Shown: positions 8,137-16,785, numbered from the stretch's first letter. The stretch: 30,211 nt of DNA from UBA3775 sp964572955 (GCA_964572955.1 CAZNGY010000021.1:1-30211), one strand, 5' to 3'. Notes: generated from the sequence alone by a model not told the origin. Translations and numbers: made by a program.

Positions 8137-9510
8137 ATGGATTTAGCAGGAAAAAGTATTATTATTGCAGGAGCAGGAAAAAGCGGAATAGCTGCAGCCG
8201 GTCTGCTTAATAATGAAACAGACCGACTGGTTATATATGATGGGAATGAGTCACTTGACATTGGTGAAGTCCGAAGGCAGCTTCCGGAAAATTTTCACGG
8301 TGAAATAATAACCGGTGAACTTCCTGAAAAATATATTAAAGATGCAGATATTCTTATTATCAGTCCCGGAGTACCTACTGATTTAGAGTTTATTCAAAAG
8401 TTGAGAAATGAAGGGGTAAAAATCTGGGGAGAGGCAGAGCTTGGATTCAGGTTTTCCAAAGGCTGTCTGGCTGCCATTACCGGGACAAACGGTAAAACAA
8501 CGACAACTTCTCTGTTGGGTGAGATTGCATCAACTGAATGTGAAAGTGTTTTTGTTGTCGGAAATATTGGAATCCCATATACCAGTATGGCAGAAAAAAC
8601 AGAAGACGGAAGTATTACAGTTGCTGAAATGAGCAGTTTTCAGCTTGAATCCGTTGAAGAATTTCATCCTCAGGTAAGCATAATCCTTAATATTACACCT
8701 GATCATCTGAATCGACATCACACAATGGAAAATTACACAATGGCTAAAGCAAACATAATGCTTAATCAGACTGAAAATGAGACATGTGTCTTAAACTATG
8801 AGGATAAAAGACTTCGTGAGCTTGCATCAAAGTCAAAGGCAGGGGTTGTGTTTTTTTCATCAGTAAGGGAACTTAAAAGCGGCTGTTTTTTGAGGGATGA
8901 GCATATTATTTATAAAGAAAAGAATGGAAATGAAACAGATGTATGTTCTGTTTACGATATGAATATTATAGGAAGGCATAACTATGAAAATGCAATGGCT
9001 GCGGTTGCTGCTGCAAAGTCATTGGGAATAAGTTGGGACGGAATAAGAAAAGGATTAAAAAATTTTGTGGCGGTTGAACACAGAATAGAGTATACTGTTA
9101 CCGTTAACGGCGTTAAATATTATAACGATTCGAAAGGAACAAATCCGGATGCATCAATTCAGGCTGTAAGAGCTATGACAGCACCGACGATACTGATTGG
9201 CGGAGGTTATGATAAAGGTTCGGAATATGATGAATGGATTGATTCTTTTGACGGCAAAATAAGATATCTTTTGCTCATGGGACAGACGGCAAAAAAAATT
9301 GCAGAAACATGTGAGAAAAAAGGTTTTAAAAACTATCTTTTTGTGAAAGACATGGAAGAAGCGGTTGATTTTGCATACAAAAATGCAGAACCGGGTGATG
9401 CTGTCCTGCTTTCACCTTGCTGTGCAAGTTGGGGAATGTTCAGGAATTATGAGGAGCGCGGAAAGATATTTAAAGAACTTGCGAGTGCACTGCCCGGCGC
9501 CGTAAGATAG
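8137..9510 (+). CDS. murD: UDP-N-acetylmuramoyl-L-alanine--D-glutamate ligase
   Basis: MurD adds D-glutamate to UDP-MurNAc-L-alanine in the cytosol using ATP. The 457-residue protein starts with a Rossmann-like domain (SIIIAGAGKSGIAAAG). It has the ATP-binding TGTNGKTTT at 115-123, the central NITPDHLNRH motif and the C-terminal YNDSKGTNPDA segment typical of MurD. I chose the ATG at 8137 because AGGGAGG (8125-8131) lies five bases before it. The reading frame is open back to 8065, but those 24 extra codons match nothing in the family. In many Firmicutes mraY lies directly upstream; here spoVD does. Confidence 0.96.
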   Translation: MDLAGKSIIIAGAGKSGIAAAGLLNNETDRLVIYDGNESLDIGEVRRQLPENFHGEIITGELPEKYIKDADILIISPGVPTDLEFIQKLRNEGVKIWGEAELGFRFSKGCLAAITGTNGKTTTTSLLGEIASTECESVFVVGNIGIPYTSMAEKTEDGSITVAEMSSFQLESVEEFHPQVSIILNITPDHLNRHHTMENYTMAKANIMLNQTENETCVLNYEDKRLRELASKSKAGVVFFSSVRELKSGCFLRDEHIIYKEKNGNETDVCSVYDMNIIGRHNYENAMAAVAAAKSLGISWDGIRKGLKNFVAVEHRIEYTVTVNGVKYYNDSKGTNPDASIQAVRAMTAPTILIGGGYDKGSEYDEWIDSFDGKIRYLLLMGQTAKKIAETCEKKGFKNYLFVKDMEEAVDFAYKNAEPGDAVLLSPCCASWGMFRNYEERGKIFKELASALPGAVR

Positions 9511-9546
9511 CAGTTGAGAATTTTGAAACAGTAACAGGGGGATGTG

Positions 9547-10977
9547 ATGGCATCTGGAGACAATGGAAAAAAGAGAGGAATCAGAACGACAGGAACCGGA
9601 AAAGGGTCCGCCGGACTGAAGAATACAAGAAAAAAAAGCAGTTTTTCCGGTGCCGGAAAAAATAAGTCCGGAGAGACAGGAACAAGAAAATCCCAAATTG
9701 ATGAGACGGACGGTATGCGCAAATCTGTGGCAGCTGATAGAAGTGTAAGCAAAACAGAAGGTGTAAGAAGTTCCAAAATACGAAAATCAGGTTATATGGA
9801 AAGAAGCCGTATAAAACAGGCTGAAGAGGGAAGGGTCAAACAGTTTATTTTAAATATCGGCGGAAAGCAGAAAGGTGTTGTAACCAAGTATGATTTTACA
9901 TTGCTGATGACAATTTTTATTCTGATTGTTTTCGGACTTATGATGGTTACAAGCGCGAGTGCCTACACGGCGGTTAAATATAACGTATCAGCAACGCATT
10001 ACCTTGTAAGACAGCTGGAATTTGCCATTGTCGGAATAGTTGTTATGATAGCAATAAGTAAATTTGATTACAGAATACTTACAAGAAAGTTACCGGGAGT
10101 GAAGTTTGGTATACCTTTTATATTTTATTGCGGGTGTCTTTTACTTCAGATACTTGTCCTTTTTGCAGGAGACAGTTCAAACGGTTCAACCAGATGGATT
10201 GAACTTCCTGTTATCGGAAGGTTTCAGCCTTCGGAATTTTCAAAAATATGTATTATAATCTTAGTTGCACATTTGATATCAATGGCACCAAGAAAACTTG
10301 ACTCAATTATGGGTTTTCTGGTTATAGCACTTGTAAATGTTCCGTTGATAGCACTGGTTCTCAGCGAAAATCTTTCAACGGCACTTGTAATGGCAGGAAT
10401 ATTGGCAATTTCGTGTTTTATTGCAAGCAGAAAGTGGTTTTATTATGTCTTTATCTTGATTGGCGGAGCAGGAATCGCCACACTGGGTATTTTGGTTGAA
10501 CCGTATCGAAGGCAACGAATTGTCGAATGGCTTTATGAAGGCGAAAAAGCATATCAGGTTCAGCAGGGGTTATATGCCGTATGTTCAGGAGGCTGGTTTG
10601 GCAAAGGCTTGGGAAACGGAGTGCAGAAGCTTGGATATGTCCCTGAAGTACATACTGATATGATTTTTTCCATAATATGTGAGGAACTTGGTCTGTTCGG
10701 AGTTTTGATTCTGTTTACTGTATACGGAATACTTTTGTGGAGAATATATAAGATATCGGTGAATGCACCTGATTTGTTCGGTTCAATGATTTGCGCCGGA
10801 GTATTTATTCATATAGCTCTTCAGATGATACTGAATGTCGGTGTAGTAACGGCGCTTCTTCCGGCAACAGGAGTAACGCTTCCTTTTATCAGTTACGGAG
10901 GAACGTCGTTGGTAAGTATTATGATTGAAATGGGATTGGTGCTTTCGGTTGCAGCAAGAATAGAACATGATATCTGA
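9547..10977 (+). CDS. ftsW: Lipid II polymerase FtsW with long basic N-terminal extension
   Basis: A SEDS-family septal peptidoglycan glycosyltransferase that works with the class B PBP. From about residue 115 onward it is a normal polytopic FtsW, with the SASAYTA start of the first loop, RQRIVEWL, QQGLYAVCSGGWFGKGLGNG and the C-terminal LPFISYGGTSL motif. The first 110 residues are unusual: a low-complexity cytoplasmic stretch rich in Lys, Arg, Gly, Ser and Thr. FtsW proteins are usually near 370-400 residues; this one is 476. The start is well supported by AGGGGG (9536-9541) before the ATG at 9547; a GTG sits one codon earlier. divIB follows after 20 bp. Confidence 0.95.
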   Translation: MASGDNGKKRGIRTTGTGKGSAGLKNTRKKSSFSGAGKNKSGETGTRKSQIDETDGMRKSVAADRSVSKTEGVRSSKIRKSGYMERSRIKQAEEGRVKQFILNIGGKQKGVVTKYDFTLLMTIFILIVFGLMMVTSASAYTAVKYNVSATHYLVRQLEFAIVGIVVMIAISKFDYRILTRKLPGVKFGIPFIFYCGCLLLQILVLFAGDSSNGSTRWIELPVIGRFQPSEFSKICIIILVAHLISMAPRKLDSIMGFLVIALVNVPLIALVLSENLSTALVMAGILAISCFIASRKWFYYVFILIGGAGIATLGILVEPYRRQRIVEWLYEGEKAYQVQQGLYAVCSGGWFGKGLGNGVQKLGYVPEVHTDMIFSIICEELGLFGVLILFTVYGILLWRIYKISVNAPDLFGSMICAGVFIHIALQMILNVGVVTALLPATGVTLPFISYGGTSLVSIMIEMGLVLSVAARIEHDI

Positions 10978-10997
10978 ACGGATAATTGAGGTAATAA

Positions 10998-11858
10998 ATG
11001 AAAAGAAAAGAAAAAGACGGAGTTGTGGAATTAAGTACAACACTTCCTCTGAGGTATAAATTGGGCATATTTTTTCTCATAGTGGTTCTTTTGGCGGCAA
11101 TAGGACTTGTTTTTTGTGAGACAAAGCTCAAAATTAAGGAAGTAAATGTTTCGGGAAATACATGGTATACGTCAGAAGAGATAACAAATCAGCTTCAGAC
11201 AAAGTATCTTGATAAATACTCACTTTTTTTCAAAGTTCATTATATATTCGGAGAAATGCCGGAAATTCCGTTTGTGGACAAAATATCAATAAAGTTTGAG
11301 TCGCTGGATACGATAAATATTACGGTGTATGAAAAGAATATAGTCGGATGTGTACTGGAAGTGGGAGAATATCTTTATTTTGATAAAGACGGATATATTA
11401 TTTCCAGCCGGTCAGAGAGGATGAATAATGTTCCTGAAATAACCGGTTTGGATTATCGGAGTCTTACTATAGGAAAACAGCTTGAGGTAGAGGATACAGG
11501 AGTGTTTTCCAAGATTCTTTCCATGACACAGCTTATAGATAAATATGAGATATTGATTGATTCAATACATTTTGACGGGGAACTTAATGTTACGTTAAAC
11601 TGTACGGATGAAAATATAGTATATTTGGGTGGTCGGAGCAATTATAACGATGTGATGATGGCATTGCCTAACATTTTAGCTGCGGCAGAAGAAAAAACCG
11701 CAAAATACAAAATTGATATGTCTGATTTTTCGGAGGATAATACTGTGATCAAGGCTGAATTTATCGACAAGGGAAGTGTGGAAGATGATGAAGCAGGAGA
11801 AGATGATGCAGAGGGAGAATCGTCTGGAGGAGACGGTGAGCCGGTATCTGATGACTAG
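10998..11858 (+). CDS. divIB: Cell division protein DivIB/FtsQ
   Basis: A 286-residue bitopic protein with a short basic cytoplasmic tail, one membrane helix (about 21-42) and an extracytoplasmic POTRA-like domain starting IKEVNVSGNTWYTSEEI (about 46-62). The beta domain follows, with the typical NITVYEKNIVGCV and YLYFDKDGYI segments. It belongs to the DivIB/FtsQ-FtsL-FtsB(DivIC) complex. The last 30 residues are acidic and Gly/Ser-rich (EDDEAGEDDAEGESSGGDG), like the tail of the first PBP. After the TAG stop, the same frame stays open for another 22 codons to 11927. Spacing and strand put it at the end of the dcw operon before ftsZ. Confidence 0.92.
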   Translation: MKRKEKDGVVELSTTLPLRYKLGIFFLIVVLLAAIGLVFCETKLKIKEVNVSGNTWYTSEEITNQLQTKYLDKYSLFFKVHYIFGEMPEIPFVDKISIKFESLDTINITVYEKNIVGCVLEVGEYLYFDKDGYIISSRSERMNNVPEITGLDYRSLTIGKQLEVEDTGVFSKILSMTQLIDKYEILIDSIHFDGELNVTLNCTDENIVYLGGRSNYNDVMMALPNILAAAEEKTAKYKIDMSDFSEDNTVIKAEFIDKGSVEDDEAGEDDAEGESSGGDGEPVSDD

Positions 11859-11941
11859 AAGAAGATGAATCAAAGGATTGATGACCCCGGTGATTTATGG
11901 TGCGGATGTCCGGTTATGAGCAAATAGGGAATGTAACGGGG

Positions 11942-12013
11942 AAAAGCCTGTTAAGCATTCATGTCGGTATAACGTATGCGACAGGCGTGGTAAAATGTGG
12001 AAAAAAGCCTGTT
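11942..12013 (+). promoter_or_regulatory. Alternative hairpins between divIB and ftsZ
   Basis: AAAAGCCTGTT occurs twice (11942-11952 and 12003-12013). The complementary ACAGGC lies between the copies (11981-11986), so it can pair with either one but not both. The upstream pairing is extended by GCAT/ATGC. The downstream pairing is followed by a short T-rich stretch just before the ftsZ promoter. This could be a terminator/antiterminator switch, though the downstream stem is short. Confidence 0.4.
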
Positions 12014-12044
12014 TTGTATAAAAAATTTATAGAAAAAGTATAAT
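12014..12044 (+). promoter_or_regulatory. Candidate ftsZ promoter
   Basis: A consensus TATAAT (12039-12044) is preceded by TTGTAT (12014-12019) with a 19-bp spacer, which is longer than ideal. The region is AT-rich. Transcription would start near 12051, about 70 nt before the ftsZ start codon, allowing expression independent of the upstream dcw genes. Confidence 0.5.
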
Positions 12045-12121
12045 TTCTACTTGATTAATTGCGGAAATAATAATAAGATTACAAGTAGGAGTTTAGGAAA
12101 GCGTAAAAGGAGGAAACGGCT

Positions 12122-13300
12122 TTGCTTGAAATTAAAGTAGATGAGAATGAATCAGCTGCAAAAATACGTGTCATTGGTGTCGGTGGTGCAGGAAATAACG
12201 CAGTAAATAGAATGATTGAGGAAGGTATTGTGGGAGTTGATTTCGTATGTATTAATACGGACAGACAGCACCTTACAACATGTAAGGCTCCTCAGTGTCT
12301 TCAGATTGGTGAAAAACTTACAAAGGGACTCGGTGCAGGTGCTCAGCCTGAGGTTGGAGAAAAAGCTGCAGAAGAGAATCTTGAAGAATTACAGAATATT
12401 ATCGCAGGCAGTGACATGGTTTTCGTTACATGCGGTATGGGTGGTGGAACCGGTACAGGAGCTGCACCTGTAGTTGCATCTATAGCTAAAAGCATGGGCG
12501 TTCTTACTGTAGGTATTGTTACGAAGCCATTCCGATTTGAAGGAAAGCAGAGAATGACAAATGCACTTGGCGGAATTGAAAAACTTCGTCAGGTTGTAGA
12601 TACTTTGATTGTAATCCCTAATGATAAGCTTCTTGAAATTGTTGACAGAAGAACAACAATTCCGGAATCCCTCAAGAAAGCTGATGAGGTTCTTCAGCAG
12701 GGTGTTCAGGGTATTACAGATCTTATCAATGTATCCGGACTTATTAATCTTGATTTCGCTGATGTACAGACGGTAATGAAGGACAAGGGAATTGCACACA
12801 TCGGTATTGGTACAGGTACAGGTGATGATAAGTGTATGGATGCCGTTAAACAGGCTACAACAAGTCCTCTTCTTGAGACAAGCATGGAAAATGCAAGTCA
12901 CATAATGATCAACATAACAGGTGACATCTCTCTTATTGAAGCAAATGATGCGGCTACATACGTTCAGGAGCTTGCAGGAGAATCTGCTAATATCATCTTT
13001 GGTGCAAATTATGATGACACAACACCTGATTATTGTAAGATTACGGTTATTGCAACCGGGCTTGAGGATGCAAGTGAAACACCTGTTCAGGGAACAAAAC
13101 CATCATCCTTCCAGATTCCGCCAAAGACAGCAGCTCCAAGACCTGCTTTTACACAGCAGACAGCTAAACCTGTATATACAGCACCTTCTTATTCATCTTC
13201 ACAGGAAGTTGAAAAACCGGCATATACAGCACCTAATTATACAAAAAGCAGTCAGGACAACGGAATAAAGATTCCGGATTTTCTTAAGAATAAAAGATAA
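12122..13300 (+). CDS. ftsZ: Cell division tubulin FtsZ
   Basis: FtsZ is a GTPase that forms the cytokinetic ring. The 392-residue protein has the N-terminal VIGVGGAGNNAVNRM nucleotide-binding loop and the tubulin signature GGGTGTG at 107-113. A T7-loop NLDFAD segment is present, followed by a Pro/Gln-rich variable linker (about 320-380). The linker contains near-repeats of the PxYTAPxY type. The protein ends with the conserved tail IPDFLKNKR that binds FtsA/SepF-type partners. The start is a TTG at 12122, supported by AAAAGGAGG (12105-12113) eight bases upstream and by the family-typical MLEIK beginning. It has its own candidate promoter and a strong terminator after it. Confidence 0.98.
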   Translation: MLEIKVDENESAAKIRVIGVGGAGNNAVNRMIEEGIVGVDFVCINTDRQHLTTCKAPQCLQIGEKLTKGLGAGAQPEVGEKAAEENLEELQNIIAGSDMVFVTCGMGGGTGTGAAPVVASIAKSMGVLTVGIVTKPFRFEGKQRMTNALGGIEKLRQVVDTLIVIPNDKLLEIVDRRTTIPESLKKADEVLQQGVQGITDLINVSGLINLDFADVQTVMKDKGIAHIGIGTGTGDDKCMDAVKQATTSPLLETSMENASHIMINITGDISLIEANDAATYVQELAGESANIIFGANYDDTTPDYCKITVIATGLEDASETPVQGTKPSSFQIPPKTAAPRPAFTQQTAKPVYTAPSYSSSQEVEKPAYTAPNYTKSSQDNGIKIPDFLKNKR

Positions 13301-13312
13301 ATTGAAGTGATT

Positions 13313-13342
13313 AGAGCCGGCTTTATGCCGGCTCTTTTTTTT
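13313..13342 (+). terminator. Intrinsic terminator after ftsZ
   Basis: AGAGCCGGC (13313-13321) and GCCGGCTCT (13327-13335) form a perfect 9-bp GC-rich stem with a TTTAT loop and a T-run to 13342. It closes the dcw/ftsZ unit. Confidence 0.96.
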
Positions 13343-13381
13343 ATGTGAAGGTTATATTTTGATGATTGATACATTTATTAC

Positions 13382-13409
13382 TTGACATCTTTTGCGGAAA
13401 ATTTAATAT
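13382..13409 (+). promoter_or_regulatory. Candidate upstream glmS promoter P1
   Basis: A perfect TTGACA (13382-13387), a 16-bp spacer and TAATAT (13404-13409). The -10 touches the left arm of a long inverted repeat (13408-13457). Confidence 0.5.
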
Positions 13410-13457
13410 CCTTTACTACATAAAAATGTAAAAAGTATGTTTTTATTGCTAAAGGAT
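13408..13457. repeat. Long interrupted inverted repeat before glmS
   Basis: ATCCTTTA (13408-13415) is the exact complement of TAAAGGAT (13450-13457), and an inner ATAAAAA/TTTTTAT pair nests between them. The repeat runs from the -10 of promoter P1 to the -35 of promoter P2. It could be a protein-binding site or a transcript hairpin followed by the T-rich AGTTTTTCTT. Confidence 0.55.
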
Positions 13458-13474
13458 AGTTTTTCTTATATAAT
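13446..13474 (+). promoter_or_regulatory. Candidate proximal glmS promoter P2 and leader
   Basis: TTGCTA (13446-13451), a 17-bp spacer and a consensus TATAAT (13469-13474). The predicted leader of about 98 nt has a 7-bp hairpin, TTCATCG/CGATGAA (13501-13521). A weaker AGATTA/TAATCT pairing (13525-13530 with 13556-13561) ends just before the ribosome binding site. I see no glmS ribozyme core. Confidence 0.6.
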
Positions 13475-13578
13475 GTACAGATAAAAAACATAAATTGTAT
13501 TTCATCGTAAGCGGCGATGAATATAGATTAAAGAAAAATTACCTTATATGAAATCTAATCTGTCAGGGAGGTATTAGT

Positions 13579-15417
13579 ATGTGCGGAATAGTAGGTTTTA
13601 CGGGTAAAGAACAGGCAGCCCCTATTCTTTTGGACGGACTTGCAAAACTTGAGTATAGAGGATATGATTCGGCAGGAATTGCCGTGAGAAACGGAAATGA
13701 TGATATTGAAATAGTTAAGGCCAAGGGAATGCTTAAAATTCTCAAGGAGAAAACTAATGACGGACGTGCGGTACATGGAACGTGCGGTATTGGACACACA
13801 AGATGGGCAACTCACGGAGAACCGTCTGAAAATAATGCTCATCCGCATTGCAGCGATGACAAAAATGTTGTGGCAGTACATAATGGCATAATTGAAAATT
13901 ATCAGGAATTACGTCAAAAACTTATGAAGAAGGGATATACGTTTTACTCTTCGACTGATACGGAAATCGCAGTAAAACTTATAGATTACTACTATAAAAA
14001 ATATCTGGGAACACCGGTAGATGCAATAAATCATGCAATGGTAAGAATAAGGGGATCCTATGCACTTGCAGTAATGTTTAAGGATTATCCCGGTGAAATC
14101 TATGTTGCAAGAAAAGACAGCCCTATGATTTTGGGTGTTAAAGGCGACAATATTTATCTGGCATCGGATGTCCCTGCAATTCTTAAATATGCAAGAAGCG
14201 TATATTATATTGGCAACCTTGAAATTGGAAAACTTTCTGATGGCAAGGTAACTTTCTATAATCTTGATGGTGATGAGATTCAGAAAGATCTCGTAGAAAT
14301 AAAATGGGATACGGAAGCAGCAGAAAAAGCCGGTTATGAACATTTTATGCTTAAGGAAATACACGAACAGCCTAAAGCTGTTTCAGATACAATTAATTCG
14401 GTGGTAAAAGGCAACAGCATTGACTTCTCCGAAATAGGTATAGATGATGAACAAATTAAAAAAATCAGTCAGATATACATTGTTGCATGCGGTTCGGCTT
14501 ATCATGCCGGAGTAGTAGCTCAGTATGTTATTGAAGATTTAACAAGGATTCCGGTGAGAGTGGAAATAGGCTCTGAATTCAGATACAGAAATCCGATTCT
14601 TGATCCTGACGGACTGGTAATTGTCATAAGCCAGTCAGGAGAAACGGCTGATACTCTTGCGGCATTAAGGGAGGCAAAATCAAAGGGAGTAAAGACGCTT
14701 GCCATTGTCAATGTTGTAGGAAGTTCAATTGCAAGGGAGGCGGACAATGTATTCTATACGCTTGCAGGACCGGAAATATCTGTTGCCACAACGAAGGCTT
14801 ACAGCACGCAGATTGCGGCAAGCTATCTTGTCGCACTTAAATTTGCACAGGTGCGTGGTCTTATTGAGGACGATAAATTTAAGGAACTTTTGGATGAAAT
14901 CAAGCAGATTCCGTCAAAAATAGAGAAGATTCTTGATGATAAAGAAAGAATACAGTGGTTTGCATCAAAGGTGTCAACAAAAGAAGATATTTTTTATCTC
15001 GGACGAGGAATTGATTATGCGGTAGTTTTGGAAGGAAGTCTTAAACTTAAGGAAGTGAGTTACATTCATTCAGAGGCATATGCGGCCGGAGAATTGAAAC
15101 ACGGAACGATAAGTCTTATTGAGGACGGAACACTTGTAATAGGACTTCTGACGCAGAAATCAGTCTATGAAAAAATGGTCAGTAATATGGTTGAATGTAA
15201 GAGCAGAGGTGCATACCTCATGGGAATTACGACATATGGAAATTATAGTATAGAAGATACTGCTGATTTTACGGCATATATACCTAAGACGAATCCGCTT
15301 TTTACTGCATCATTATCAGTTATACCGCTTCAGCTTATGGCATATTATGTTGCAGTTGCCAGAGTTCTTAATGTTGATAAACCGAGAAATCTTGCAAAGA
15401 GTGTTACAGTTGAATAA
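13579..15417 (+). CDS. glmS: Glutamine--fructose-6-phosphate aminotransferase (isomerizing)
   Basis: GlmS makes glucosamine-6-phosphate from fructose-6-phosphate and glutamine, the first step to UDP-GlcNAc for peptidoglycan. The 612-residue protein has the N-terminal glutaminase domain, with the nucleophile Cys2 in MCGIVG, GYDSAG, HTRWATHG and the HNGIIENY segment. Two SIS sugar-isomerase domains follow, carrying CGSAYHAG, SQSGETADT and AYAAGELKHG. It ends in the typical DKPRNLAKSVTVE. The ATG follows CAGGGAGG with good spacing. In many Firmicutes a glmS ribozyme lies in the leader; none is recognisable here, so control may instead act through the inverted repeat or leader hairpins. ilvA follows closely. 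Confidence 0.98.
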   Translation: MCGIVGFTGKEQAAPILLDGLAKLEYRGYDSAGIAVRNGNDDIEIVKAKGMLKILKEKTNDGRAVHGTCGIGHTRWATHGEPSENNAHPHCSDDKNVVAVHNGIIENYQELRQKLMKKGYTFYSSTDTEIAVKLIDYYYKKYLGTPVDAINHAMVRIRGSYALAVMFKDYPGEIYVARKDSPMILGVKGDNIYLASDVPAILKYARSVYYIGNLEIGKLSDGKVTFYNLDGDEIQKDLVEIKWDTEAAEKAGYEHFMLKEIHEQPKAVSDTINSVVKGNSIDFSEIGIDDEQIKKISQIYIVACGSAYHAGVVAQYVIEDLTRIPVRVEIGSEFRYRNPILDPDGLVIVISQSGETADTLAALREAKSKGVKTLAIVNVVGSSIAREADNVFYTLAGPEISVATTKAYSTQIAASYLVALKFAQVRGLIEDDKFKELLDEIKQIPSKIEKILDDKERIQWFASKVSTKEDIFYLGRGIDYAVVLEGSLKLKEVSYIHSEAYAAGELKHGTISLIEDGTLVIGLLTQKSVYEKMVSNMVECKSRGAYLMGITTYGNYSIEDTADFTAYIPKTNPLFTASLSVIPLQLMAYYVAVARVLNVDKPRNLAKSVTVE

Positions 15418-15458
15418 ATTTGAAAGGTTTTAATCCGAATCAGGATAAGGTAAAAAAT

Positions 15459-16670
15459 ATGTTAACTCTTGAAAAATTTGAAGAAGCATCAGAAAAAGTT
15501 AAAGAGGTTACGCTTGAAACAAAGCTTGTGTACAGTGCATATCTCAGTGAACAGACAGGAAATAAGGTGTATTTAAAACCGGAAAATATGCAGTTTACCG
15601 GTGCCTACAAGGTAAGAGGTGCATACTACAAAATAAGCACTCTTACAGAAGAGGAAAGAAAAAAAGGACTTATAACGGCATCAGCGGGAAACCATGCACA
15701 GGGAGTTGCATATGCTGCTAAGTGTTATGGGGTCAAGGCAGTTATAGTTATGCCGACAACAACACCACTGATTAAAGTAAACCGTACAAAGAGTTATGGC
15801 GCGGAAGTTGTTCTTTATGGTGATGTTTATGATGAGGCGTGTCAAAAGGCGTATGAATTAGCGGAAGAACATGGATACACATTCATACATCCGTTTGATG
15901 ATGCGGCGGTTGCAACAGGACAGGGAACAATAGCAATGGAAATCTTTAAGGAACTTCCACTGGTTGAATATATTCTTGTACCTATCGGAGGCGGCGGTCT
16001 TGCAACAGGTGTATCTACATTGGCAAAGCTTCTCAACCCGAAGATAAAGGTTATAGGTGTCGAGCCTGCCGGTGCGGCATGTATGAAAGAGTCTCTTGAA
16101 GCCGGAGAGGTTAAAACACTTCCTGCAGCAAATACTATTGCAGACGGAACTGCAGTAAAAACGCCCGGAAAAACGATTTTTCCGTATATAAAGGAAAATC
16201 TTGACGGAATAATAACAATTGAGGATGATGAACTTGTGGTTGCGTTCCTTGATATGGTAGAAAATCATAAGATGGTCGTTGAGAATTCGGGACTTCTTAC
16301 GGTAGCTGCGTTAAAGCATCTTGATGTTCATGATAAAAGAGTTGTTTCAATTTTGAGCGGCGGAAACATGGATGTAATTACCATGTCATCGGTTGTACAG
16401 CAGGGATTGATTTTCAGAGACAGAATATTTACGGTATCTGTTCTTCTTCCGGATAAACCGGGCGAGCTCAGCAAGGTGGCTGACATAATAGCAAAAGAGC
16501 AGGGAAATGTAATCAAACTTGAACATAATCAGTTTGTATCAACAAACAGAAATGTAGAAGTTGAACTGAGAATTACCCTTGAATGTTTTGGAACTGACCA
16601 TAAGAAGCAGATAATAAATGCTCTTGAAGAAAAGGAATATAAGCCTAAACTTGTAAGAACAAACCTGTAA
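15459..16670 (+). CDS. ilvA: Threonine ammonia-lyase with C-terminal ACT domain
   Basis: This PLP enzyme deaminates threonine to 2-oxobutanoate, the entry to isoleucine synthesis. The PLP lysine is Lys51 in TGAYKVRGAY. The SAGNHAQGVA motif and the phosphate-binding IGGGGLATG loop are present, and the C-terminal 80 residues are a single ACT domain (FTVSVLLPDKPGELSKVAD). At 403 residues it belongs to the shorter one-ACT type, closer to catabolic/IlvA1 enzymes than to E. coli IlvA with its two ACT-like repeats. I chose the ATG at 15459 with AAGG (15447-15450) upstream. A TTG at 15420, three bases after glmS, would add 13 residues. Feedback control by amino acids is likely through the ACT domain but is not shown by the sequence. 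Confidence 0.94.
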   Translation: MLTLEKFEEASEKVKEVTLETKLVYSAYLSEQTGNKVYLKPENMQFTGAYKVRGAYYKISTLTEEERKKGLITASAGNHAQGVAYAAKCYGVKAVIVMPTTTPLIKVNRTKSYGAEVVLYGDVYDEACQKAYELAEEHGYTFIHPFDDAAVATGQGTIAMEIFKELPLVEYILVPIGGGGLATGVSTLAKLLNPKIKVIGVEPAGAACMKESLEAGEVKTLPAANTIADGTAVKTPGKTIFPYIKENLDGIITIEDDELVVAFLDMVENHKMVVENSGLLTVAALKHLDVHDKRVVSILSGGNMDVITMSSVVQQGLIFRDRIFTVSVLLPDKPGELSKVADIIAKEQGNVIKLEHNQFVSTNRNVEVELRITLECFGTDHKKQIINALEEKEYKPKLVRTNL

Positions 16671-16735
16671 CAAGGTAAAATGCACAAAAAAAACAAAAAA
16701 GTATATAAAATATTGGCAAAAAGACACAAAAATGC

Positions 16736-16764
16736 TTGACTTTATTCGGTGCAAGTGGTTTAAT
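16736..16764 (+). promoter_or_regulatory. Extended -10 promoter between ilvA and the FNT gene
   Basis: TTGACT (16736-16741), a 17-bp spacer and TTTAAT (16759-16764), preceded by the TGn extended -10 element (16756-16758). The predicted start near 16771 gives a transcript of about 90 nt ending at the 16833-16860 terminator. Confidence 0.62.
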
Positions 16765-16785
16765 AGCATCATAAGTGATTAACAA

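Noticed and set aside
12389..12901. Minus-strand 170-codon frame opposite ftsZ
   Set aside because: It lies fully inside ftsZ on the opposite strand and its Cys/Asn-rich translation looks like a reverse shadow of a conserved gene.
13343..13578. glmS ribozyme
   Set aside because: I looked for the conserved core and pairing pattern upstream of glmS and could not find it; only AT-rich hairpins are present.
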